DNA of 64,000 nt from Gnetum montanum (taxonomy: Eukaryota; Streptophyta; Gnetopsida; Gnetales; Gnetaceae): the NCBI GenBank assembly GCA_015680685.1, contig MNCI01010808.1, forward strand, positions 55,242 to 119,241, written 5' to 3'. The position numbers and the translations under genes are program-made. The notes beneath the pieces were generated by a model. The model had not been told where the DNA came from, made no database searches, and saw only the letters and a program-made list of their open reading frames with translations. Position 1 is the stretch's first letter; every line of letters starts with the position of its first letter. This document shows, piece after piece, positions 23,050 to 34,825 of this stretch.

Positions 23050-24245
23050 CCATCTATGATCATAAACATAACCCATGATTAGTTTTAAAATTTATAACCT
23101 TTATCTATTTGAATACCTTTCTTTTTTTAGATCAAGTTATGTTTAGTTATTGGTTGTTATAGGTTGATCATTTAAATGCTTATTTGTAATCTCATTTAGA
23201 TGTATTATCTTAATATTATTTTATTCCTAAATATCTAAGTTTGTTTATTGGTACTAATCCTTTATGATGATTAATTTACTATGATTTTAATGATTTTATC
23301 ATGGGTAATTAGAAAAATTTCAAGACAATTATTAAAAAAAAAAACCAAAGGTTTGTATCCCCCATGACATAAAGCTTATCATCGATAGCTCAAAGGTTGA
23401 AAAATATGTAAAATTAGATAAGCGATTGATGAGTTATGAGGCTTAGAAGGTTTGTGGGCTCGAAAAAATTGCAAAACATTCTCTAGCATTTTTGAGAAAT
23501 GGTGATAAATGAGCTAAGTTTCACATGTATATATAGAATTTTTATAGTGCTTCAATGAGGCTATGCCAACTTATTCCACTACATTGATGGGGCTAAATTG
23601 ATGTAGTTGTTCTTAGTAATTTTTCACATTGGAAAATGGAGGAATTTTAGACAAGTTTTGGATTGAAACAAGATCCTAATGGAAGCTAGAAAGATGAAGA
23701 AGAATGAAAACAACATAGAAGAGGGTAGGTGTATCTTAGAAGAAGTAATTTGAGTGGATTCAGACAAAGTTATGATGTCAAATAGTGAAAAATTGGATGT
23801 TTGAATGCTATCAGGATAATTGATTAACCAAGTGACCTATGGTTAAGAAATTTAACTTAAGTTAGACTAAAGGAATGTAAGTGGGTCCTCCCCAAAGTAG
23901 TCATATCCCTCTCATGTCCTTCCATATCTTCATCCTAAGGAGTTTGTGGGCCCTAAGGATGATGAATGAATAGGTTAAGTTAAATCTCATACCAATGAAA
24001 GAAATTCTCCAAGGGTTATGTGATCTATAAAAAAAACTAAGCAATTTCCTATGACATGAGGCAATGAAGTGGTAGATCATGAGATGAATGAATGATAGAA
24101 AGAGGATGTGGAAGAGATAATTGATATTCTAGTCACACAAGATTCTTAGTGAAAATTATGATTAAAATAATCTAATACTAATCCATTTTGAATTAAGACC
24201 AAGTCGATTCTTCTTTCAGTAACATCACTCCAAAAGAAGAAGGAA
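23050..24245 (-). repeat. Athila-like spacer between integrase and env-position ORF, copy B
   Basis: Non-coding repeat homologous to 300-1,470, with conserved blocks GTAAGTGGGTCCTCCCC and AAGGAGTTTGTGGGCCCT. It separates the integrase tail (right) from the env-position ORF (left). Confidence 0.5.
23528..23536 (-). promoter_or_regulatory. TATA-like box in spacer, copy B
   Basis: TATATATAG at the same relative place as 740-748 in copy A, about 540 bp upstream of the env-position ORF. Conservation in both decayed copies suggests that it mattered to the living element. Confidence 0.3.
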
Positions 24246-24249
24246 GTAG

Positions 24250-24985
24250 ATAGTGCCTTAGTTAGAGGGGTGTCTTTAGGCATAGGTAACATATCTTTCC
24301 AACCCCATAACAATGCTTGTAGTCCATTATTGAGTCTAAGGAGTGTGCTTTCATAGGAACCACACCATGCAAAGACATGTTTCCTTTAATAATCGATGGT
24401 AGGAGTGATGACATACTAATAGAGTTTTCTAAAACTTTAAGAACAATGTTACGAGAAATCATATCAAATTTTCTTGAGTTTACATTGTTTTCCATTTCCA
24501 CTTGGTCCCTTCCTAGTTCATGGGATATCAAGATCATTGATTAATTTTTAAGTTTTAATGTGAAAATATTATGCTTTCAAGATACTAATTTTCCATGAAA
24601 TGGGTGAATGTCATGAACTCACTTCCTAATACCACTAGAGAATTGATAGATTATTAGTAGAAAACATAAACCAAAGACAAAAAATTGTCCTTTTGTTTAA
24701 TCAATCATAATATTAATATTTTTCTTTAAAAAAACTTTCCAAACTTATAATAGCAATAACAAAATTAATGATTTCTAATAAAACTAGATGAAAGTAGTAA
24801 AGGCAAAGAGAAAAAGAAAAGGAAAAATATATAAAATGATCAAGAAAATGAAAACATATAAGAAATGATGCAAAATAAAAAGATGAAGAATAGGTTAGCC
24901 TCAACAAATTATTAGTATGGATGGCCATCTACCCATGACTATGTTAAAAGGAGGAGATCTAAAAAATGGAGTGATCCCATTCAAG
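24250..24985 (-). other. Region after integrase, unrecognised
   Basis: A minus-strand frame at 24,262-24,537 (91 residues) is open but has no motif I recognise. The remainder to 24,985 is AT-rich. It lies between the integrase end and the spacer shared by both Athila-like copies. Confidence 0.3.
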
Positions 24986-24989
24986 TGTA

Positions 24990-25870
24990 GAGGTATTAGT
25001 GTTGTTGATTACTCTAGGTTGCACAAATGGCTTAACTTGTTGTATGTTGACTAATAGATGTTTTTGAGGGCTCTATGAATGGTATATTGTCTTGGCTCTA
25101 GAACAAAAATTTAAATAAATAATGTCAATTCCTTCCCATAATGTTTGAAACTTAGTGCATTGTGGCACAATAATGGGATTCTAGTTAAGAATGTTATCAT
25201 CAAGTTGGAATTTAACTTTGCTTATCCATGGATCATGATGTTGTTTTGAGGTTGCTTTATGCACTTCATTCATCATCAGGGTTACTTGTTGATTCTAATC
25301 TAGCACATTAAATATCATTAGTTGTTCCTTTTGTGCTAGATTAATGTCAATATTAAGCTCACAAGCCATTGTAAGTGGATAGAGTTCAACTTATATTGGA
25401 GGTTTTGGTAACTTTCCATACACTAACTCATAGGTAGAATAGTCTATAGGAAGCTTCCAAGTTGAACGATATGTTCAAAGAGCATCATTGACTTCAATAC
25501 TCTAGTTCTTTTTATATCTACTAATCATTTGTGTTATTATCGTAGTAATCTCCCTAACTTCAGCTTCACCATTAGCTTGGGAGTTATAGGGAGTTATAAG
25601 TTTATGTTATACTCCCAAGTGTTGCATTAGTTTTCAAAAACTAGACCTTGTGAAGTAGTTTTCATTATCATAAATGAGTGCTCTAAATGTACCAAACCTA
25701 TTTACTACTTATTGTTGTACAAACCAAGCTGTAGAAATGGATGTACAATCTGATACTACTACAACTTTTGCCCACTTAGTATAGTAGTCAACATCAATAA
25801 TGATGTAAGCCTTCCCATTCAACATCGGAGTGATGGGTTTCATGAAGTTAATGCTCTAGATGTTAAAAGA
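24990..25870 (-). pseudogene. Athila-like integrase, copy B
   Basis: From 25,870 down, the minus strand reads AYIIIDVDYYTKWAK (first catalytic Asp region), ALIYDNENYF (second Asp, usual TDNGxxF), ITPYNSQANGEAEV with the catalytic Glu at about 25,560-25,580, then TYRSTWKLP and STYELVYGKLPKPPI. The carboxy-terminal part keeps FQTLWEGIDIIYLN, a form of the LWxGPY block, and VNIQQVKPF. All three catalytic acids are still readable although stops interrupt the frame. Order IN after RNase H agrees with Ty3/gypsy. Confidence 0.85.
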
Positions 25871-26339
25871 CTTCAATGGTTAGATCCACTATTAGAGCCC
25901 TCCCATTCATGCAATCATTCCTCCATCCCTTTGATAGTGCTTACATGAATGGGAGAAATGTTATGCATTTCTAAATATTGTTGGGTAGATATATCCTACC
26001 ATGAAAATCTTCATAGTCATCCTCCTTTCTATGTAGTAGCCCCCATAAGGACACTCATGAGCATTTTGATGGATGCACAACTAATCATCATCAAGTATAC
26101 ACCATCGAACCAGGCCATTGGCAAAAACCTTGTAAAGGTTACTTTGTATTTTCATATAGTTCTTGACCTAGTGAAGAAACTGTTATTTCTTATTATTATC
26201 CCATTTAGCTGGAATCTCTTGTGTAAGAAGATAGGAATGTAATTCATCATACCAATTGACACCTATGGATCTTGGACCTTAATGGGTTTAGCAACGAGAA
26301 GTTCATGTAGAAATTGATTAGACAAAGGCTTAATGATCA

Positions 26340-26670
26340 TGTTCTTGGATCCTTTTCCACCCACCATTGTAAGATCCAACTTCTACAAAATTGCTATCCA
26401 CTATATGACATGAGAGCTCATTACTAGCTTGTTCATCAAGAAATAAATGGCATTGTGATTAGTGTGCATAAAAATTTAGTATCCAATAACATAGTGCCTA
26501 AATTTTTTCCAGGCATACACCACCACCATGAGCTACTTCTTAGTGGTGGTGTAATTTAGTTATGTACTCACAATACTTCTACTTGCACGATGGATGTAAT
26601 ATGGACATTTTTGATCATCCAATTTTGTATTCACTATCCCCAATGCATAGTTGGATGCATCCATCATTAT
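26340..26670 (-). pseudogene. Athila-like RNase H, copy B
   Basis: The minus strand reads MMDASNYALGIVNTKLDDQ, then a YYIHRASRSIV block, LNYTTTKK, stop, LMVVVYAWKKFRHYVIGY, and IFMHTNHNAIYFLMNK. These match the RNase H motifs CDASDYALGAVL, LNYTTTEKELLAVV and YTDHAALKYL. The aspartate of TDH is replaced by Asn here, so the enzyme is dead as well as interrupted. It directly continues the RT at higher coordinates. Confidence 0.85.
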
Positions 26671-26869
26671 GTGAAAGGGTCTAAACTAATTTTGGTCACG
26701 TAGAATGGAAGTTTCTATGAACTTTCACTTTAATTAATAGAATGCTTGTTCAAAATTCTTACTCTTATTGAAAAGTACATCTTTCTTGGTAAGCTCCACT
26801 AATGGTTTAATAATTTTGGAGAAATTCTTGATGAAGTGCCTATAATAAGCAATATTTCCAAGGAATGAC

Positions 26870-27560
26870 CTCACATCTTTTATAGTTTGAGGTTGTCTAG
26901 TAATTCCTTAGATAATCTATACTTTCTTTGAGTCCACCTCTATCCCTTTTTCTAAAATTCGATGCACCATAGATATGCCCTCTTGAACCATGAAAATGGA
27001 TTTTCTACCAATTAAGTTACAAATTTCTCTCTACATATAACTTTAGCACTTTCTCTAGATAATTCAAGGCTTTTTTAAAATTGGTACCATAGGTGGAGAG
27101 GTTATCCATAAAGACTTCCATGCCACTACTAATCTATCGCTGGAAAATGCTAAGTACTAGGTGATGGAAAGTTTTAGGGGCATTACATAGGCCAATGGGC
27201 ATCTTATTATATGTGAAAGTTCCCTAAGGAATTATGAAAGTCATCTTGTCTTAATCCTCTAGTGCTATCTAAATTTGGTTATAACTGCTATAACCATTCA
27301 GAAAACTGTAGTACTTATGCCTTACAATTGTATTTAGAAACTTGTACACAAATGATAATGGGAAATGATCTTTAAATGTTATCATATTCAATAACTCAAA
27401 GTCTATACAGACCCTTGATTTTTCTTCTTTCTTTCAAACTATCAAAAATGGGCTTACCCACTCACTTTCTACGATAGGATAGATGAATCGTTTTTGAAGA
27501 AGTTGTTCCACTTCATCCTTAATAACGTACTTAATCTTTGGATTCAATCTCCTCTATAGC
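26870..27560 (-). pseudogene. Athila-like reverse transcriptase, copy B
   Basis: From 27,530 down: KYVIKDEVEQLLQKRFIYPI, then ESEWVSPFLIV, then FPLPFVYKFLNT, KYYSFLNGYSGYNQI, stop, IALED, stop, DKMTF, then GTFTYNKMPIGLCNAPKTF, then MEVFMDNLSTYGTNF. These are the RT motifs in order. The catalytic FMDD reads FMDN (27,101-27,112). VFMDD-SVYG is characteristic of Athila-type RT. Stops fall at expected Gln (NQIQI, EDQDK) and Trp (PWGTF). Confidence 0.88.
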
Positions 27561-28129
27561 TATCTCCTTGGGTTGATAAAATGATCTATATAAATTTCAT
27601 GCTCGAATATCCATGGATCTATCCCTATTAGCTCATGATATAACCATGCAAAGGCTATTAGTCATTTGTTTACTACTTTTACCAGCTTCTTCTTCTATTC
27701 CTGTGTGAGATTGGAATTGATAATTACTAGCTTGTCATTATTAAGAAAGATAAATTCAAATGTTTCCAATAAAAGTTTAAGTTCAAGAGTCTTCTACTTA
27801 AATTCATTAGATATTTCTAACTTCCCTAATCCATCTTTACATTTTTGTGGGAGAGTTGATTATGGATCAACCCCATTCCATCCATGTTATCTATGTAAGC
27901 ACTTGTGAGGAGCTCCACACATTTCATGCATATTATGGATTTATAATTACTATTTATGATCAAACACTAGATACCTTCTTAATTTTTGACTATTTCATAC
28001 AAGCACCTTTGAACATTCAATGTTTCAACATACTGATTGTATGCTAGAATGGATGTGCATTTCATGATCCTGTTTATTTTCTACACACAATGAAACCATG
28101 TATCACTATATGTAATGCATGGAACTCAC

Positions 28130-28480
28130 TTCTTCTCTAGCTTCCCAAACTCATTTTCCTTAGAGATTTACAAGGAAAAATCTCTTATCTCCATCTTAAC
28201 ATCAATATTGAGCCAAGTCCTTTCCATAATAATGGGGAAGTTCCCTTTGCAATTGTCTACATGTAACACCAAGAAATATACTGGGTATGAGCAATCACAA
28301 ATGATGGTATCAATGTCCTATACCAATCCTATGGAAATAGTGATGGACTAATCTACAAGCTCTAACCTAATATTGCATTTTTTAAGTGGAGGTAGGTTCC
28401 AGGTCTTATACATCTCTTGAAGAATTAAGTTTATCTAGGAACTTGAATCTAGTAGAGCCTTGCATTGATCATTTTTTATG
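28130..28480 (-). pseudogene. Athila-like aspartic protease, copy B
   Basis: The minus strand reads CKALLDSSS, stop, INLILQEMYKTWNLPPL, then IRLELVD and SITISIGLV, then YPVYFLVLHVDNCKGNFPII and ERTWLNIDVKMEIRDFSL. The catalytic DSGAS is changed to DSSS. The second half corresponds to the PLILGRPFL-type block. It is homologous to 5,870-6,150. Confidence 0.75.
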
Positions 28481-28599
28481 ATCTGTAAAGAGATTATGGG
28501 ACTTACAAGATTAGATCATTTCCTGGAAAGGTCATCTATCTTAATTCAATATATGACTGCATGGATCAACATGATGATATGAACATTAGATGATGTTTG

Positions 28600-30420
28600 A
28601 TTTGAAGGAGGCTCAAGGATATTTTTGAATGTAGTTAATGCAAGATTGTTAACCATGGATGTTTGTGAGAACTTTTGTAGACTATTTTACCTAATGAAAG
28701 TCATCTTTTAAGGCTTGTGCTCAAAGCCACTTGGATGATCATTTGGCTATAAGTGTACTACCCTTGTGGTATATTTTTGTTGTGGATATGGTCAAATTTC
28801 CCCTTGCATTAGTGGTGTAGGTGGCAAGGGAGTGATATTAGAAAATGAAAGGTGAGGTAATGGCTATGGAGGAGGATAAGCAAAGGGATTGGGGGTTTGA
28901 TGATATTCTAGAGAATAGTAGTGATGAGAGAAGGGAGTGTGGCTTGTAGATCCACAAGAAGATACATGCTACTAAACATAGTATCCATAAGGGTCCTACT
29001 ACTGATAAGGAATTTGTTGTTGCAATAGTAACATCCCCCACAACTATGGATTTTTCCATTGTTAATACTACTCCTAAGATTGAGGTAATGCTCCACTTGG
29101 ATAATACTATGTTTGGTGGAACTTCTACTAGAAACTACCTTTTGGATAAGGTAATCTCTTGGATGATTTCTTCCTTTCCAACTTCAAGTTTAATGCATAC
29201 ACTCCATATTCTTTTAGATGTGACACTATAGGACAACATCCCTTGAGATGTTTGTACTAGAAAATTTCACATTCATCATCATCTATTTCCAAATTTGCAA
29301 CCTCATCAATCACTAAATATTTACCCTTAACTAATAGTGATCCTTGCCTATATATTTTTATCTCCTTCTATGTCTATCTCTAATTTCATATTCCTTCTTC
29401 TCCTTCAAATTTTTAAAAGCAATTTAAAACTTCTCATCCAAGGTGTTCCACATTATATCTACCTTAGCTGATATTTCAATAATGTATTTTTGAATTAGTA
29501 AGGTTTTCCTTTATACCACTTCATCTACAGGTTCTTCCTCCTCTGAATTATAAAAACACACCTCCCTTTCATGAATGTAGGGGTCCATGTTATACTCCTA
29601 TGCACTTTCTCTCTTCTTTAGCTCTTCTTCTTCATTTTACACCTAATCAATTAACCTTTAGATATGATAAGCTCTTATCTCCAAAAGTCTCCCTTGGGTA
29701 TAGACCCCAAGAGTTTCTTTGGTTTTATTTTGGAGCCCATATATAATATGGAAAAGTTACTCCTTTGAGAAAATCCATGGCCTGGGCATTCATGCAAGAG
29801 GAAGTAGTACTTGTCCAAGGATGCATTCAAGAATTCATGATTGCCTTGCTTCCATCCTTGGATTTGTTTCCTCAAGTTGAACACTCAAGAGTATGTCTGG
29901 TATTTGTCATAAAAGCTCTAGCATGGTACTTCACTTTTGAATGGATTCCAATTTCAAGGACTATTACCAACCTTTTGCTTCCTTGATGACTATCTTAAGG
30001 AATAGTTTTAGCATATGCCACTTGTTCCAAATGTTCTATAAGGAACAAGCATAATGAAAATTTTGTAGATGATGTTGGGATAAGAATTATATCCCCCTTC
30101 AAATTTAGGAATATTGTTCATATTAATCCTTTTAATGCCTAGTGGGAATTCTAACTACTTCTAAAACATTAAGCATGTTTCTAGTAGCTAGAAATGGCTC
30201 ATCATGGTCATTGCATTTATGGTGATCCCTGTCATAGCCATGGCCCCTATGATGAGACTTTTTGTGCCTCCTCTCCCAATTATGCTTCTCTTCCTCATGT
30301 GGTTATCTATGTTTCTACTTCTCATCATCACCATGGGATTTCCTATCATCTCCATCTTGATCATCATCATTCCTCCTTCTATCTTAACCATGGCTCATCC
30401 TGTTAGAGTTTGATGATGAG
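28600..30420 (-). pseudogene. Athila-like gag, copy B
   Basis: The clearest part is 29,884-29,675, an open minus-strand frame FNLRKQIQGWKQ, then ASLDKYYFLLHECPGHGF, then ILYMGSKIKPKKLLGS. It corresponds to the Athila gag block in which a FxQxxGESLxEAW segment is followed by LLRxCPHHGF and a FYxGLxxxTRxLLD segment. The amino-terminal part at 30,188-30,420 encodes a very charged stretch rich in D, R, H and K. The carboxy-terminal part toward 28,900 is not well readable. Three small overlapping open frames at 30,188-30,413 are by-products of this repeated-charge region. Confidence 0.7.
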
Positions 30421-30559
30421 GAGGATGATGAAGGTGAAGTAATAGGAGAATAGTACCTTCTAGTATTTCTCCTATGATCCTTTACTTAATCTTTCTCCTT
30501 GTCTTTTTCGTTCTCCTTATCCTTGGATGAACAACTAAGAGATATGTCATCTTTTAAGA

Positions 30560-32357
30560 AAACTCAAAAGTATGTATATTAATATAAATAAAATTATGAA
30601 AAATGATAATTTTAGCCAAGTCTTAACATTAAGAAAAGGGTCCATGCAAAATAAAATGCTACCTACATGGTAGAACATAAATAAAACTTTCATCAATCAA
30701 ATATCTATTCTATTTCATATGTTAAAACCTTAAAATAATTGTAATATATGTACACTCCAAGACATATAGTCCAATTAGAACGTTATAATTCAAAATTATC
30801 CAGAAGAATCAAACCTATGACTTGGAGCTTTCAAATTCAAGAGTCTTACAACTAGGCTAACACCTCATTATTATATCCATTCTATCTTGCAATGATGTGT
30901 TAATAGGTAGTGGCTAGCAGATGAAGCAAAACCTAGGGTAACCTTGGTGAGGGAAGTATACATCTCCACTATACCTTAACTTGTATGTATGCCTATTATG
31001 CCATTGCATGGATATTTGATGACTATAAATATCTAGAGTTATCTTCATTGTGCCTGAACTTCGATGCATGCTTATTATGATAACTCATGTATATTTGATG
31101 ACCATCATTATTTACGCTTATGTGTCCTTGCTTGAGCATGCTGATAGAAAAAAGTGAGATCCAAGAACACTTAAATAAAATAAAAAATAATTTCAATTTC
31201 ATCCAAATGGATAGAATAGTAGCATGAAATTCCAATATCAACTAAGAGGTTAAAGGTTCAAGTCTCTTTAACTCTTATTAGTATGAACATATACTTAGAT
31301 TTTTCACAAGGTCAAGCCTTCAAAATGGACTATGGTGTATGCATGATGCATGCTATCATGCATGGCAATGCATGAAAGTTAAGGCATAGATAAAACACCT
31401 TCATCATTAATCATACCATATTAAAATAAAATACAAATTTATTTCAATATTATCTAGGCAAGTAAAATAGTGGTATGCACTTTAAATTGCAAGTGAAAGA
31501 TTAAAGTTTCAAGTATTTTTAAGTATTTTGAAGGCTAGGCTTCCTAAAGTGCAAAACACTCCAGTAGAAAATCACTAATACTATTTTCATTGTCATAATT
31601 CCCTCACTATTGTGAATGCTAGGAATGTTTGCACTTTGCAAGTGGAGGATACAATTTTATAAATCAATAACCACCACCACTAATATAAATGTGCTTTGAT
31701 TTCAAATATTATCATTTTGAAATAATGAAACTAAACTTGAATTTTTATTTTCTTTGAATATGATCCTTTCGATTTGTTTAATAGTTTTAGAATTTCCTGA
31801 TGCATAAATTTTGGTCACATAGAAACACCCATGAAAACTCATTTTAAGAGACTATTGCCTAGGGCATCTCTCATATAGGTATAGAAACCTAGGAATAGTC
31901 TCAGCTGAAAAGGGCAATGTGGTGCTTTAATAGGTAAAAATAACACTGATAATTTCAAATAACTTTAACAAGGAAATTTAAATGAAATAGCTATTTGAAT
32001 TGGTAACTTAACCAGTAAAATAAATGGTTATTCATTAAACAAGCTTAGCAAATGAATGTTTAAAGCAACTAAAAACTCACAAACTTCAAATACAAATAGA
32101 AGCTTTATATTTGAAGTTTTTATCACAAAATAGAGCTTAAGGTTTTCAATTGTAGGAATAATAGATAATAGGTTTAAGCAAATGACTTAGCTCAAAATTG
32201 AGCACTAGATTTGATTAACAAAATAGATTGCCACTTGTACAATCTTGTCTACTTATGTCTCTAGGAAGCACACCTCCTTTAACAATTCTTTATCCTCTAG
32301 CTCTCAAATCTATTCATAGCTCCTCACTAAACTTCTTCCCAAAGGACTATCCAAACA
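30560..32357. other. Unassigned sequence left of the giant element
   Basis: No coding frame is recognised. It holds a SINE head at 30,800-30,868 and a diverged direct duplication of about 70 bp (30,973-31,044 and 31,048-31,117, both containing GGATATTTGATGAC or GTATATTTGATGACC). The 5' LTR expected for Athila copy B is not seen here. Confidence 0.35.
30800..30868 (-). repeat. tRNA-like SINE head
   Basis: The minus strand has TTAGCCTAGTTGTAAG (A box, 30,845-30,860) and GGTTTGATTCT (B box, 30,805-30,815) with the spacing of a tRNA. It is close to 4,049-4,110 in sequence. The following tail differs from the AGTTTTAGTTTC type. Confidence 0.55.
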
Positions 32358-33713
32358 TGTTACAATTGGAAAAATCAATCATTGAAAAACTAAAAGATCT
32401 AGCATAGTATCCTCAACCTTGAATCCATAGAGCCTCTAAAAAATGGGATTCAAGGTGCCCTAGATTATCTGGTAGATCACCCACAAGCATAAAGAATGAA
32501 AAGAAATGAATGATGCAAATAATAAGAATATAGATCTAGAAATCAAAAGAAAAATATATTACATACAAACGAAAAATTTAAAACTTTATTTAAATGAATA
32601 CAAAATATGCTTAGGAATTTGTACAAGACTTGCCTATGAGAGAGTAAAAGGAGGGTTCATTAGGGTAGGAATTCAGAGCCTGTTGAAGCCAATGTAATCT
32701 GCTACACAATCTAAATGCTTAGTTACTCCCAATGTTGTTGAATCTTCTTTGTTGTAACTTCAAATATACAACATGGATTATAGGGGTTTCATTCTAGAAG
32801 GCTCTAAGAGGTTGTGTTTTTGCAAGGTTTCAAGAGCTCTTGGAAGCCACATTTTATATATGCATAAAAATTTTAAAGTGTGGAACCTAAAAGGGGTGCT
32901 GGCATTTTCGTTTTATAAGTTTTGGACCATGATTTTTGCTACAAATTGGATGAAAGATTGGCTACAAATTACTGTAAATTTCTACCTCATACAAGTGAGA
33001 TGGATGCCCAAATTTGAAGGGTTATTACATATAGTAAGTGTTATTCCCCCATGGTCATTCCATTTACTACAAATAGTAACATGGGAACACCTTCTATGCT
33101 AGAGATAGATCTTCCAGGCTAAGCCTTCTTCCATCCTTATTGAAGTGGTTAGTTAACTTTGAGATAATTGGAGAGGAAAAATCTTGTTCATGTTGCTTCC
33201 ACACTAAGGGCATGTAGTTTTATGCTTGGGGTGAAGCCTCCATGCTAGGGATAAACTTTCACACTAAGGGGGGAAGAGTTTTACATTGTGGATGTAGTCT
33301 TCAAACTAGGAGGATGAAGTTTCCACATTAAGGAGGAAACCCCCATCCCTCCATGTTGGGGGCAGGTGATATTTACCCCCTTACAGGTATTTCCAATGTA
33401 GTAAAGTATATACCCTCAGTAAAACCCATCAAATTACCATTTTTGGCATCAAAAAAGGCATTTTTGAACCCCCCCCCCCCCCCCCCCCCCCCCCACAAGC
33501 ACAAATATAGAGACTAGGTGACTTTTTTCACTTAGGGGAGGAGGCTTTGACCACTTATGAAGCATTTTTTACCCTCAAAGGTATGCAATATGTGATATTA
33601 CCCCCTATGGATCACAATATTCACATTTATAATGAAGTTTTACCTTGGGTTTCATGGGGTGAAGGCCACATGTTGAATATTGGTTATAACATGCAAATTT
33701 TTGTGGTGTTTCA
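32358..33713 (-). repeat. 3' LTR of the giant element
   Basis: Matches 52,847-54,296 along its length, starting TGTTACAATTGGAAAAATC in plus orientation and ending TTTCA. On the minus strand it has TATAAAA (32,911-32,918) and AATAAA (32,585-32,590). It lacks about 120 bp present near 53,280-53,450 in the other LTR and carries a 26-base C run. Substantial divergence between the LTRs means an old insertion. Confidence 0.85.
33469..33494. repeat. Homopolymer of 26 C
   Basis: An uninterrupted run of 26 C in the 3' LTR. The same place in the 5' LTR (about 54,074) has only short C runs, so the tract grew after insertion or is partly a sequencing length error. Confidence 0.9.
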
Positions 33714-33717
33714 ATGG

Positions 33718-33726
33718 TCCCTCTTT
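33718..33726 (-). promoter_or_regulatory. Polypurine tract of the giant element
   Basis: The minus strand reads AAAGAGGGA four bases before the LTR start TGA. This is the expected site and composition of the plus-strand primer for reverse transcription. It helps to fix the element orientation. Confidence 0.7.
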
Positions 33727-34643
33727 GTTGGCATCTAGAGGATTAACTTGAGACGCACCTACAAAGAATGAAAAACACCATTGCAAGTCCACCACCAACA
33801 GTCACTCTCTACGCTTGACCTAGTCATGTTGAACCATGCTAAAGAGTGCTTGTGATGATGAGATAAGGTTATGATGAAGAGATGACAATGTTAAGGTCAC
33901 AATGAGATGGTTATGATGGCTAACAATGTGTTCCAAGCATTGACATCATGGCTAAAACATGGTATTTACATGTTTTAAGGTGTTGGTCACTTAGAAAATG
34001 TGTTTGAGAACCCAATCACTGAGCTCCAAGGTTACTTTGATCATTGAGTTTTTAGGATTCATTTGGCCATTCAGCCTCTTTGCAATTTGCTTTTCCAATT
34101 TTTTTTGTGGGATGAGACATTTGTTGGGTCTCATTTCCATGGCTATTTTCATTTGGTTTTCCAATTTAGTGAGTTGTGTTACATCCAATGGACATGGTTT
34201 TCCCATAAAATGAGATGTGTTACACACAATGGACTTAATGGTTTTCCCAATGAGCCAATTTTGTTACATTCAAGTGGACTTGATAATGGAGCATGATGAA
34301 GATATGATATAGTGCATGAATGCCACATGTTGGTCAACATTATTGTTCAAGGCATGGAGGGTTATAATGAGGCTATGGGCATGGGCTTAAGTAGTGATGT
34401 TAGATGGAGAGCAATGGTACATGTAATCTTGACATAGTAGGATGAACTCAGCAAATCTTATACATCAAGGTCATGTGGTGACTTGCTGCCATAATGAGTT
34501 GCATCCTTATGATGGTTTCAGGCTTCAACCTACAAACACAAATCCAAGAAAACAAGAAAACCAAGAAAACAAAGTATGTTATAACATTATAATACATGCA
34601 TGCCACATAGAATGATAAAACAAAGATACCCAAGTCACCAATG
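33727..34643. other. Spacer between integrase and 3' LTR
   Basis: No recognised domain. Short open frames occur on both strands (for example 33,991-34,227 minus) and overlap one another, so none is convincing. In the Tat lineage this 3' untranslated region is known to be hypervariable and rich in tandem repeats, which agrees with the array that follows. Confidence 0.4.
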
Positions 34644-34788
34644 ATGCTAGTTTAAGGTCATGGTAATCCATGGTACTAGTTTAAGCCCTTGGTAGGCCAT
34701 GATGCTAGTTTAAGGTCATAGCAAACCATGGTGTCAGTTTAAGACATCGATAGGTCATGTCACTAGTTTTAGGCCTTGGTAGGCCATG
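34644..34788. repeat. 29-bp tandem array, five units
   Basis: Five exact-length 29-bp units at 34,644, 34,673, 34,702, 34,731 and 34,760. Each contains CTAGTTTAAG or a close variant (one reads GTCAGTTTAAG) and ends in CCATG or TCATG. Related units occur at 38,501-38,586, 38,804-38,832 and 48,034-48,178, always in the same orientation. Confidence 0.9.
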
Positions 34789-34825
34789 TTAAAGTAGGAT
34801 CACTTATTGATGATCATCAGCTACA

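Noticed and set aside
30188-30413. Three overlapping open frames on both strands
   Set aside because: They overlie the charged D/R/H-rich part of the Athila-like gag, where ATG/CAT-rich codons open other frames. None has a motif.
24990-30420. Integrated pararetrovirus (caulimovirid)
   Set aside because: A clear integrase with DDE residues and the Athila-type gag, together with a linked LTR, show an LTR retrotransposon. Caulimovirids lack integrase, and no movement-protein sequence is seen.
34644-34788. CRISPR-like array
   Set aside because: The 29-bp units are contiguous without unique spacers, are diverged, and lie in a plant retrotransposon 3' region.
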